DNA of 64,000 nt from JAHEFU01 sp020440645 (lineage in GTDB: Bacteria; 4484-113; JAFGCY01), in assembly GCA_020440645.1 (NCBI GenBank), contig JAGRNR010000011.1, positions 1 through 64,000 of the forward strand. Direction: 5' to 3'. Numbering within the stretch: position 1 is the stretch's first letter; each line of letters begins with the position of its first letter. The translations under genes and the position numbers were made by a program. The notes beneath the pieces were generated by a model. That model was not told where the DNA came from, did no database searches, and worked only from the letters and a program-made list of their open reading frames with translations. Shown piece by piece: positions 1-7,196 of the stretch.

Positions 1-1589
1 TCGTCGCCGAATGTGATGCGGTAGGTCACGGGCTCGGTTGCCCTGTCAACGTCCAGGTTGAACACGGCCTGGAATGGCGACTGGCCACGCAGCATACTCG
101 GTTCGATGTCCAGCTGCATGCGCTCCGGCGGAGCGCTCGGATCCCAGCCGCTCCAGGCGTTGACACTGAGCCGGCCGGTCAGCTCCTCGCCGACGATGTC
201 CGTCACCTTGTAGGAGATGATGTGCGTGTCAACGTCGGCGTATGTCGTGTAAGGGTTCGGCAGGTTGCTTTCCGAACCGTCGCTGAAGGTCCATTCGTAG
301 CTGTAGGGGGCTGTGCCGCCGGTAACGGTGCTGGCGAAGTGCACGGTCAGCGGGCAGTCGCCATAGGGCGGATAGGCACTGATGTTGGCGGACAGCGGCT
401 TGGGTTCGGCCTTGCTGGAACGGGCGCGCACCAGTCCGGTGCCGTAGCCGACACGGGTGTAGCGGCCGTTGTCACTGACCTTGAGCACGACGCTGTAGTC
501 GCCGTTGTGCTTGAAGGTGTGCTGCGCATAGGGGCTGGAGTGGCTGGAGTAGTCGAAGATGCCATCGCTGTCGAAGTCCCAGTCCCACTGCACAACCTTG
601 CCGTCGGGATCAAAGCTCTTCGTTGCGTCAAAGTACACCGTCACGTAGGGGGACTCGGCGGTCATCGCAACTTCATCTGAAGCGGCAGTCGCTTCCGGGG
701 CGGCTTCCTCGACCACGTTGGCAGCGCTGTTCTCCTGCATCTTCTGGCGCTCTTCAGGCGTAGCCTGCGCGGCTACGGTCAGGCGCTGGCGCACCATGCT
801 GATCGGCTCGGCGCCGGGTGGCCGACCAGCCTTGTCCGGGTCGAAATTCGGATCCACCGGAGTCTCGGGCTTCTTCTCTTCGCCTTCGGCATCCGATTCT
901 CCTTCAGCCTTGCCGGCTTCCTCACTGACTGCCTCTTCGGCCTGGGTCTTGCTGGCCTCGTCAGGCGTGATGCCGAGCTGGCCGGGGAAGGGGTCGCGGC
1001 TGAACTCGAAGCTGGCAACCGGTTCCTGGTTGACCACGCGCGGGTCCTCGTTGGTGATGCGCAGGGCGTACAGGCCAAGATAACTGATCGGGGCCTGCAC
1101 CGTGTTGGAGTGGATGAACACCTCGCTGTTAGAGAGTTCCACCCAGACACCGTTGACCTTGTGCACGATCACGATGTCCTTCTCCTCCTTGCCCTGGGGG
1201 ATGTCGTCGTTGTAGTAGGCGATGGTCAGCAGCGCGTCCTTCTTCAGTTCCACGCCGCGCGGGTTGAGCTGGTAGGCGGACTCGGGGAAGACGTCGTCCT
1301 GCGGCTCATCCGGAACGGAGATCTCGAGGAAGATTGGCTCATTCACGGCACCGCGCGGCACGGTCACCTTGCAGGTGCGGTACTGCACCTCACCGCCGTC
1401 GCTGTCCACGGAGTCGCGGTGGCTGAGCACCTCCTCATGGGGACGCTCATCATACGTGCCGGCATCTGAGCGCGAACGCGGGCGCACGCCGCTACCGCTG
1501 GCACTGTTGCCCTGGCATGAAAGCAGCCCGCTGGCGCAAAACACGAGGATGGCCGCCCATACGGCCATGAGCTTGCTGTTAATGATCAT
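1..1589 (-). CDS. PKD-domain lipoprotein (3' end outside window)
   Basis: The reading frame is open from an ATG at 1589 to the window edge, about 529 codons, and is incomplete. The N-terminus is a lipoprotein signal: hydrophobic residues 8-24 followed by lipobox LLSC with Cys25. Residues about 65-110 (TVPRGAVNEP and onward) look like a ZU5-type beta domain. An acidic low-complexity linker follows. Then come at least two PKD-like beta domains, with the signatures WDWDFDSDG and YEWTFSDGS. The likely role is a surface-anchored adhesion or structural protein in the outer envelope. The start is supported by AAGG five bases upstream. An 11-bp inverted repeat lies in the leader. The family is inferred from motifs; the ligand is unknown. 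Confidence 0.75.
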   Translation of the reverse strand, partial: MIINSKLMAVWAAILVFCASGLLSCQGNSASGSGVRPRSRSDAGTYDERPHEEVLSHRDSVDSDGGEVQYRTCKVTVPRGAVNEPIFLEISVPDEPQDDVFPESAYQLNPRGVELKKDALLTIAYYNDDIPQGKEEKDIVIVHKVNGVWVELSNSEVFIHSNTVQAPISYLGLYALRITNEDPRVVNQEPVASFEFSRDPFPGQLGITPDEASKTQAEEAVSEEAGKAEGESDAEGEEKKPETPVDPNFDPDKAGRPPGAEPISMVRQRLTVAAQATPEERQKMQENSAANVVEEAAPEATAASDEVAMTAESPYVTVYFDATKSFDPDGKVVQWDWDFDSDGIFDYSSHSSPYAQHTFKHNGDYSVVLKVSDNGRYTRVGYGTGLVRARSSKAEPKPLSANISAYPPYGDCPLTVHFASTVTGGTAPYSYEWTFSDGSESNLPNPYTTYADVDTHIISYKVTDIVGEELTGRLSVNAWSGWDPSAPPERMQLDIEPSMLRGQSPFQAVFNLDVDRATEPVTYRITFGD

Positions 1590-1597
1590 CTCCGCCT

Positions 1598-1634
1598 TCT
1601 CGCAGGCATGCACAATTGCCCGCTGCCTGCGAGA
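1598..1634 (-). promoter_or_regulatory. 5' leader hairpin of the PKD lipoprotein gene
   Basis: TCTCGCAGGCA (1598-1608) is repeated inverted as TGCCTGCGAGA (1624-1634), an 11-bp perfect stem with a 15-base loop. On the minus strand a TATAAT box (1640-1645) lies just before it, so the transcript should begin at or inside the hairpin. The hairpin ends nine bases before the start codon, next to the Shine-Dalgarno. It could be an mRNA-stabilising 5' hairpin, a translational switch or an operator. Confidence 0.5.
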
Positions 1635-1639
1635 CGATC

Positions 1640-1645
1640 ATTATA
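1640..1645 (-). promoter_or_regulatory. -10 box for the PKD lipoprotein gene
   Basis: A perfect TATAAT on the minus strand, 50 bases upstream of the ATG at 1589. A clear -35 is not visible. The predicted leader is about 44 nt and contains the inverted repeat at 1598-1634. Confidence 0.45.
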
Positions 1646-1671
1646 ACAAGGCGGTTCACCGGAGAGGCTAT

Positions 1672-2058
1672 CTAGGGGATGGCGGCGGACCACGTCCCCG
1701 TGGTGGTAGCCACCCCGGCGTTTCCGGTGAAGGTGAAGCCGCCCTCGGCGTAGGACACATTGTCGAAAGTGCCCCACAGCGGCCCGGCACCGAAGGTGCT
1801 GTTGTTGACCTGGCCGTTGATCACCTTGCCGCTCAGGGCGGCACTGATGGTGACCGTGATGTTGTCCCCGTTGTGGTTGATCACGCCGGTGCCTTGCAGC
1901 ACGTTGTTGATCACAGTGAACGAGAATGCACCGATGCTTTCACCGTTCTCATTGGTGAAGCCGCCGTTGAAGGGGCCGGTCTCGGCGACGAACTCACTGC
2001 CGCCGCTGCAGCCGCAGCACAGCAGGATGGCCAGCATGATTGTGATGAATTGTTTCAT
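1672..2058 (-). CDS. small hypothetical lipoprotein
   Basis: 128 aa. It starts with a short hydrophobic signal ending in LLCCGC, so Cys17 is the probable lipidated residue, although the lipobox is not canonical. The mature part is rich in Gly, Asn and Thr with alternating beta-like residues and few charges, and no family was recognised. The ATG at 2058 was chosen because GTGGAA lies seven bases upstream; an ATG at 2064 is too close to that site. It lies downstream of degQ on the same strand, after a terminator, and 82 bases before the PKD lipoprotein, so it is probably separately transcribed. Confidence 0.6.
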   Translation of the reverse strand: MKQFITIMLAILLCCGCSGGSEFVAETGPFNGGFTNENGESIGAFSFTVINNVLQGTGVINHNGDNITVTISAALSGKVINGQVNNSTFGAGPLWGTFDNVSYAEGGFTFTGNAGVATTTGTWSAAIP

Positions 2059-2144
2059 TTCCATATTCCACGCGGTTGCCCAACCGCAATACAGGTATAC
2101 GCCTATTGGGGAGATTTTACACGCAGCGAGATGAGTGCAGGCAG

Positions 2145-2175
2145 AAAAAAAGGGACCCCGCAATGCGGGATCCCT
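2145..2175 (-). terminator. rho-independent terminator of the HtrA gene
   Basis: Read on the minus strand, an 11-bp stem (one G-U pair) with the 3-base loop ATT is followed by seven T residues. It begins 24 bases after the protease stop codon at 2199. Confidence 0.9.
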
Positions 2176-2198
2176 GATGCTTCCTGTTAGCAGGCGGA

Positions 2199-3485
2199 TT
2201 AATCGCCGGCGCGGACGTTGTCCAGGTCAAGTTCACCAAGCACGACGATCACGTCCTCGTAGCGCTCGGTGCCATTGCGGGACACGGTCAGCTTCACGCG
2301 CTCACCAACCTCATGCTCGCTGATCATGGTGATCAGCTGGTTGGCGTCGCTGACCGGCTCACCGTTGAACTCGGTAATCACGTCGCCGGCAGCCAGGCCG
2401 GCCTTGTCAGCCGGGCCACCCTTGACGATGCCGCTGATGTAGACACCGGCATCAACTGCCAGCTCCTGGTTCGGGTTGAAGTGCAGGAACTCCTCGACGC
2501 TGGTGATGTTGGCGGAGATGCCGGGGTAGACGGCCTTGCCCTTCTCCATGATCTGGGAGATGGTGTCCTTCACTTCATCGATCGGAATCGCGAAGCCGAT
2601 GCCCTCGATCGGAATGCGGCCGGTCTCGGTGTAGTCCCAGCGCGCGATCGCCTGGTTTACGCCGATCACCTCACCCTGGGCATTGAACAGCGGGCCACCG
2701 CTGTTGCCGCGGTTGATGGCGGCATCGGTCTGCAGATAGATCTGCGGCTTGCGGATGTCATAACTGCGGCCAACTTCTTCAAGCTTGCGGGTGTTGCTGG
2801 AGAGGATGCCGGCGGTGACGGTAGCAGCATGGCCGAGTGGGCTGCCGATCGCGACGACGGGCTCACCGACGCGGCTTTCACCGCTCTTGCCGAGCACGGC
2901 GGCAGGCAGGCCGGTGGCATCCACCTTGAGCACGGCGATGTCCTTGTAGTTGTCCTTGCCGATCAGCGTGGCGGGCATGCCGTCGGTGGTGGTGTCCTCA
3001 CCGAGGTAGACGGTGAATTCGTTGGCATCCTCCACCACATGGGCATTGGTTACGATGTAGCCATCCTCGCGGATGATGAATCCACTGCCCTCGCCGCCGG
3101 GGATCGGATGGTCCTCGGGCATCTCGAACTCGTCGGGCAGGTTGAATCCCTGCGGAGTGAGGTGCTTGAAGCGGTCCATCATTTCGCGACCACCGTTACC
3201 CTCGCTTTCGTCGAGCTTATCCGGGTCAATCGCGGTCTTGATGCTGACCACATAGGGCAGGGACTGCTGGGCCAGGTCGGCGATCCAGTAGACGCTCTCG
3301 TGGTCCAGCGAGGAACTCTTGTTGATGGAGGCGAGCTCAGTCCTGGGCTGGGCCTTTGCGGACTCATGGAAGGTGTAGTTGTACTTCGGACGGCTGGTGT
3401 AATTGGCAATGGACAGCGCAATCACCGCCACCATCAGAATCACCGAGAAGATCCTCCAGAATCCATCCTGTGATGCGTTCTTCAT
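2199..3485 (-). CDS. degQ: HtrA/DegQ family periplasmic serine protease
   Basis: 428 aa. An N-terminal signal anchor (residues 10-28) is followed by a trypsin-like domain with the complete triad: His149 in TNAHVV, Asp182 in YKDIAVLKVD and Ser262 in INRGNSGGPLF. One PDZ domain follows (about 330-425), with the carboxylate-binding area near GVYISGIVKGGPADKAGL. Proteins of this family act as envelope proteases and chaperones that degrade misfolded exported proteins. One PDZ rather than two fits DegS or short HtrA forms better than classical DegP/DegQ, so the symbol is approximate. The start at 3485 has AGGAG seven bases upstream; an upstream in-frame extension to 3599 has no such signal. The gene stands alone and ends in a strong terminator. 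Confidence 0.93.
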   Translation of the reverse strand: MKNASQDGFWRIFSVILMVAVIALSIANYTSRPKYNYTFHESAKAQPRTELASINKSSSLDHESVYWIADLAQQSLPYVVSIKTAIDPDKLDESEGNGGREMMDRFKHLTPQGFNLPDEFEMPEDHPIPGGEGSGFIIREDGYIVTNAHVVEDANEFTVYLGEDTTTDGMPATLIGKDNYKDIAVLKVDATGLPAAVLGKSGESRVGEPVVAIGSPLGHAATVTAGILSSNTRKLEEVGRSYDIRKPQIYLQTDAAINRGNSGGPLFNAQGEVIGVNQAIARWDYTETGRIPIEGIGFAIPIDEVKDTISQIMEKGKAVYPGISANITSVEEFLHFNPNQELAVDAGVYISGIVKGGPADKAGLAAGDVITEFNGEPVSDANQLITMISEHEVGERVKLTVSRNGTERYEDVIVVLGELDLDNVRAGD

Positions 3486-3758
3486 TCGTGTCTCCTGAGA
3501 AGTGAGTTCAGAATTTGGTATCTGCCAATGACGCAGGCATTTTAATCCTTGTTCGCTTGCCGCGATGATTCTCTGGTCCCGGGCAGTTGAACGACACATT
3601 CCTGATACCGGCAGGCTGCTCCCTTAAGTCTATCGGCAGGGGGCACCGAACAGTTGGACAGCTGCCGCGTCAGGATTGCAACGGTGGTTTGACAAACACC
3701 GCGGGACCTTATGTAATATGCCAGACTGGCCTAGTATTCAAACGGAGCTACGATCCTG

Positions 3759-4847
3759 ATGAGATTACCTGTGATTACCGCCCTGTGCTGCTGCATGATG
3801 ATCCTCTTCAGCCAGGCGGCCCTTGCTGCCAAGCCCAGTGTGGTCACCAAGCTGGAGGGAGACGCATCCGTCGTGCGCTGCACGCCCCGCAGCAACTGGC
3901 TCGCCGCCTGGAACCAGGTCGGGAATGAGTACAAGCTGATGGTGATCAATGCGGACAATGGCGAGAAGCGCGAAATTGCCACAGCTGCCAATCCAGGTGG
4001 CATGTGCTGGATCCCCGGCAAGAACGTACTCCTGTACACATTTGCCTTCTACCAGGAAAAGCTCAAGCTCAATACGGTTACTTACAAGACCTACAACGTC
4101 GATACCAAGGAAGACAAGCGGGTCGGTGAGATGAAGGACCTGTTCGAGATGTACACGCTCGACCCGATCGCAGCCGAGGACGGTTCGAAGGCGATGCAGA
4201 TGACCATCAACACGGAGTCCCTGCCCAGCTTCAACCTGTTCCTGACCGGTGTCAACCAGGTTGTGCCGCGTGTTGCTCGGGCCAATATCGGCAGTGACTA
4301 CGACCTGAGCTCGGACGGTTACAGCGTGTTCTGGCACCTGCATGATGCCGACACGGGGGACTTCTACATCGCCGAATGGAGCCTTGAGGGCGGTGAGTAC
4401 CGGAACCTGTACACCTTCAGCAAGGACAAGGACCCGGCGGATGACCACGCACTGTTCAAGGTGGAGAGTGCTTCCAAGCAGGCTGCCACCACGGTGTACG
4501 CCGAGGGCCGCCCGACGCTGCAGCTGTGCATCTACAACTTCGCGAACAAGGACAATCCACAGGTGCTGACCGTGGACCTGCAGCCGAACGAGGACCTGAT
4601 CTATTTCGACTGGAAGGACCGCGGCAACACGATTTACGCCCTGGTCAACGACAAGAAGCAGAAGATGTTCAAGATCATCGAGATCGAGCCCTACACCAAG
4701 GCCCGTCGTGAACTGCTGTCCACCAGTGACTTCATCTCCCTGATCGACTACAGCTCAGGCAAGGACACCTACTACTACAGCGTGCTCGACAACCGCGACA
4801 GCCGCAAGGTCAGCACGCAGATCATGCGCCTGCAGGCCACGGACTGA
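3759..4847 (+). CDS. exported beta-propeller-like protein of unknown function
   Basis: 362 aa. Residues 1-23 form a signal peptide (VITALCCCMMILFSQAALAA), cleaved after AxA. The mature protein has repeated beta segments of WD/TolB type, such as NWLAAWNQVGNEYKLMVINA and GYSVFWHLHDADTGDFYIAE, consistent with a six-bladed propeller, but no named family can be fixed. It may be a periplasmic binding or scaffold protein. A TAGTAT -10 lies about 28 bases upstream and CGGAG gives a weak ribosome site. Its TGA directly abuts the stop of the convergent glycosyltransferase, forming TGATCA, with no terminator space. Confidence 0.65.
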   Translation: MRLPVITALCCCMMILFSQAALAAKPSVVTKLEGDASVVRCTPRSNWLAAWNQVGNEYKLMVINADNGEKREIATAANPGGMCWIPGKNVLLYTFAFYQEKLKLNTVTYKTYNVDTKEDKRVGEMKDLFEMYTLDPIAAEDGSKAMQMTINTESLPSFNLFLTGVNQVVPRVARANIGSDYDLSSDGYSVFWHLHDADTGDFYIAEWSLEGGEYRNLYTFSKDKDPADDHALFKVESASKQAATTVYAEGRPTLQLCIYNFANKDNPQVLTVDLQPNEDLIYFDWKDRGNTIYALVNDKKQKMFKIIEIEPYTKARRELLSTSDFISLIDYSSGKDTYYYSVLDNRDSRKVSTQIMRLQATD

Positions 4848-5996
4848 TCAGCGCACCAGCGCGGCCTCAAATGCCTCAAGCAAGGCGGTGGCTGTCCGCC
4901 GCGAGCTGAACGTGCCGCTGTAGGCAATGCCGTGGCGCCCCAGCAGTTCCCGCCAGTCAGGATCAGTGGCCAGCTTGTGCATATGGTCCGCCAGCTTGCG
5001 ATGGTTTCCTGTGTCGACCATCGGCGGGGCAAACTGCAGGTCAGTGCTCAGCTGGGAGATTCGATCGCGGTCCGCATAGACTTCCTTGTGGCAAGCGATA
5101 TCAGACAGCACCACCGGCACACCGATGCTCTGGGCCTCCTGCGGAGGCATGCCATAGCCCTCGTAGCGGCTTACGAACAGCAGGGCCGTGCACTGCAGCA
5201 GCCGTTCCGTGATCTCATCCTGTGACAGGTAGCCCGGCAGTTCCAGGCTGTCCTCCACGCCAAGTTCAGCGGCGATGGACTGCAGCACCGGTGTGTGCTC
5301 ACTGTGCCCGCCGATGCAGACCAGCTTCGCAGCCATGCCATGCCGCTGTTTCAGCTCTGCCAGCGCCTGGATGGCCAGTTCGATGTTCTTGCGCACTTCA
5401 TGGCTGGCCAGCATCAGGAACACGGGTTCTGCACCCGGACCGAGCTGGCTCTTTTCCCGGGCCGCCCGTTCGCGGATCTGCTGGGCGTGCACCCGCCAGC
5501 TCGGATCGGGGTAGTAGGGCACCACGTGGATCCGCTCCGCGGGGTAGTCGAGTAATCGTGTGATGTCGCGCTTCACTGCGGCATTGCTGACCGTGATGAT
5601 GCGGGCCCTCTTCCAGCTGCGCGGCAGCATCTGCTTCCAGTAGAATCCACTTGGGCCCTGGAACTGTTCCGGGAAGATCAGCGGAATCAGGTCGTGTACA
5701 TGGGCCACCACCGGAACCGGGCATTTCAGCGGGGCACCGAGGGCCGGGCTGTACAGCAGGGAGGACCGTGGCTGCAGGCGGCGAACCGCATTCGGCAAGC
5801 GCCACTGCTCCCACTTCATGCGATCCGGTACATCCACGAGCGCGGAGTTCGTTTCATTGGGTCTCAGGGGAATGATGGTGTGTTGAGCGCAATGGTCCTC
5901 AAAGGCCTTGAGCAACAGTTTCACTGACATTCCGAGTCCCGTTGGACGCGGGCCGGTGATGGCCTGGAAGTCCCATGCAACACGCACTATAGACAT
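4848..5996 (-). CDS. GT4-type glycosyltransferase
   Basis: 382 aa with a GT-B fold. The N-terminal acceptor domain has GLGMSVKLLL and the HVHDLIPLIFPEQF segment typical of mannosyl/GlcNAc transferases. The C-terminal nucleotide-sugar domain has VFLMLASHEVRKNIELAI and the EX7E motif in YEGYGMPPQEAQSIGVPVVLS. It probably adds a sugar to a lipid-linked or surface glycan in the cytoplasm; donor and acceptor are unknown. It is divergent from the phosphoesterase at 6036, with a 39-base AT-rich promoter region between them. No other glycan genes adjoin, so the product cannot be named. Confidence 0.88.
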   Translation of the reverse strand: MSIVRVAWDFQAITGPRPTGLGMSVKLLLKAFEDHCAQHTIIPLRPNETNSALVDVPDRMKWEQWRLPNAVRRLQPRSSLLYSPALGAPLKCPVPVVAHVHDLIPLIFPEQFQGPSGFYWKQMLPRSWKRARIITVSNAAVKRDITRLLDYPAERIHVVPYYPDPSWRVHAQQIRERAAREKSQLGPGAEPVFLMLASHEVRKNIELAIQALAELKQRHGMAAKLVCIGGHSEHTPVLQSIAAELGVEDSLELPGYLSQDEITERLLQCTALLFVSRYEGYGMPPQEAQSIGVPVVLSDIACHKEVYADRDRISQLSTDLQFAPPMVDTGNHRKLADHMHKLATDPDWRELLGRHGIAYSGTFSSRRTATALLEAFEAALVR

Positions 5997-6021
5997 ATTA
6001 ATCAGAATTTAGTAAATGCGC

Positions 6022-6027
6022 TATACT
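6022..6027 (+). promoter_or_regulatory. -10 box, predicted leaderless promoter of the phosphoesterase operon
   Basis: TATACT followed by CAG, only eight bases before the ATG at 6036 with no Shine-Dalgarno in between. The start site would fall on or next to the start codon. No good -35 is seen. Confidence 0.5.
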
Positions 6028-6035
6028 CAGCCCCT

Positions 6036-7196
6036 ATGTCCCTAGTTTTCATGCAGCTGTCCGACCTGCACCTCGGCGCACGTCTGGTCAACCTGCCGGG
6101 GGAGATTGCGGAGCAGCTGCGAAATTCGACGAGGGAAATCGTGGTCGAAGCATTCGAGGCTGCGAAGGCTGAGAAAGCAGACCTGATCCTGATGCCGGGC
6201 GACCTCTACGACCATAACGGCATCGATGCCAGCGGACAGCTGCACTTCATCTATGAACTGGCAGCATCCATGGCACCAACGCCGGTGGTGATTGCCCCGG
6301 GCAACCATGACCCTTATTCGATCGAGAGCCCCTATGCCACGATCGCCGCTCCCTCCAATGTCAGCCTGTTCACCAGCAACGAGTTCACCACGATCAGGAC
6401 ATCTGTCTGCCCGGTGGCGGGGCGAGCCTTTCGCAGTGGCGAATACGGCAGCATGATCGATTGGAGCTCCCTGCCTCCCGCTCCCGCCGGCCCCAGTGTG
6501 CTGATGATGCACGCCTCGGTGATGAACGCAGGAGATGGCCGGCACCGTGAAAGCGTGATGCTGCCGGTGACCACCACTGCACTTGAGCAGTCAGGCTACA
6601 GCTTCTGCTCCCTGGGCCACTACCACACCTTCCAGCGCTTCAGCCGCCAGACTGATGGTCCGGCCTACGCCGCCTATGGCGGATGTCCACAGGGCTTGGG
6701 CTGGGATGAAACCGGCGGTCGCGGATTCGTAATCGGGCGGCTCAGGGAAGTCGGTGCCGAGCTGGAATACCGGGAGTCATCACGCCATACCTGGCAGCGC
6801 CATCCGCTGCAGCTGCCGCCCTGGCAGGGTGGCGAAAGCTGGCTCAGGCTTGAGCAGCGGCTGGATGCAATTGCTGAAGTACTCGGCGACAGGGACCTGC
6901 TGAGACTGGACATCAAGGGACGCTGGCCGGCAACCGAGAAGGAAGGCCTGCGTGAGCGGATCAATGGCCTGCTAACCAAGGCCTGGTATGCGACGGACAT
7001 CGACTGGGCAGCGACTGCCTTCACTCCTCCGCTTGCGCCGCGGGGAGTCAGCCCCTTGCTGGATGAATTCCTCGACACCTGTGAAAAGCACGTTGATGAA
7101 TCCTCGGAAGAAGGTATCAAGGAAGCCTGGCGGCTGGCGCGCTACCTCGGCCACCGCCTGCTGAGCGGGCAGGGCCTGCCTGAGGAGCTCGTCTGA
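6036..7196 (+). CDS. metallophosphoesterase, SbcD/Mre11/YhaO-like
   Basis: 386 aa. All calcineurin-type metal motifs are present near the N-terminus: SDLHLG (about 9), GDLYD (about 55), GNHD (about 90) and GHYH (about 190). With the ATPase encoded next it forms the usual SbcD-SbcC (Mre11-Rad50) arrangement, a nuclease that trims DNA ends and hairpins. Length and partner suggest the YhaO subgroup rather than classical SbcD. Its stop overlaps the next start (TGATG), indicating translational coupling. The predicted mRNA is leaderless. Confidence 0.85.
   Translation: MSLVFMQLSDLHLGARLVNLPGEIAEQLRNSTREIVVEAFEAAKAEKADLILMPGDLYDHNGIDASGQLHFIYELAASMAPTPVVIAPGNHDPYSIESPYATIAAPSNVSLFTSNEFTTIRTSVCPVAGRAFRSGEYGSMIDWSSLPPAPAGPSVLMMHASVMNAGDGRHRESVMLPVTTTALEQSGYSFCSLGHYHTFQRFSRQTDGPAYAAYGGCPQGLGWDETGGRGFVIGRLREVGAELEYRESSRHTWQRHPLQLPPWQGGESWLRLEQRLDAIAEVLGDRDLLRLDIKGRWPATEKEGLRERINGLLTKAWYATDIDWAATAFTPPLAPRGVSPLLDEFLDTCEKHVDESSEEGIKEAWRLARYLGHRLLSGQGLPEELV

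Noticed and set aside
2090..2120. Minus-strand translation containing SPIGVYL upstream of the small lipoprotein, resembling the TPIG dockerin-like motif
   Set aside because: It lies before the supported start codon, has no second repeat, and is most likely a coincidence.
4845..4850. TGATCA formed by abutting convergent stops as a functional site (also at 13965)
   Set aside because: It arises simply from two TGA codons placed tail to tail in a compact genome.
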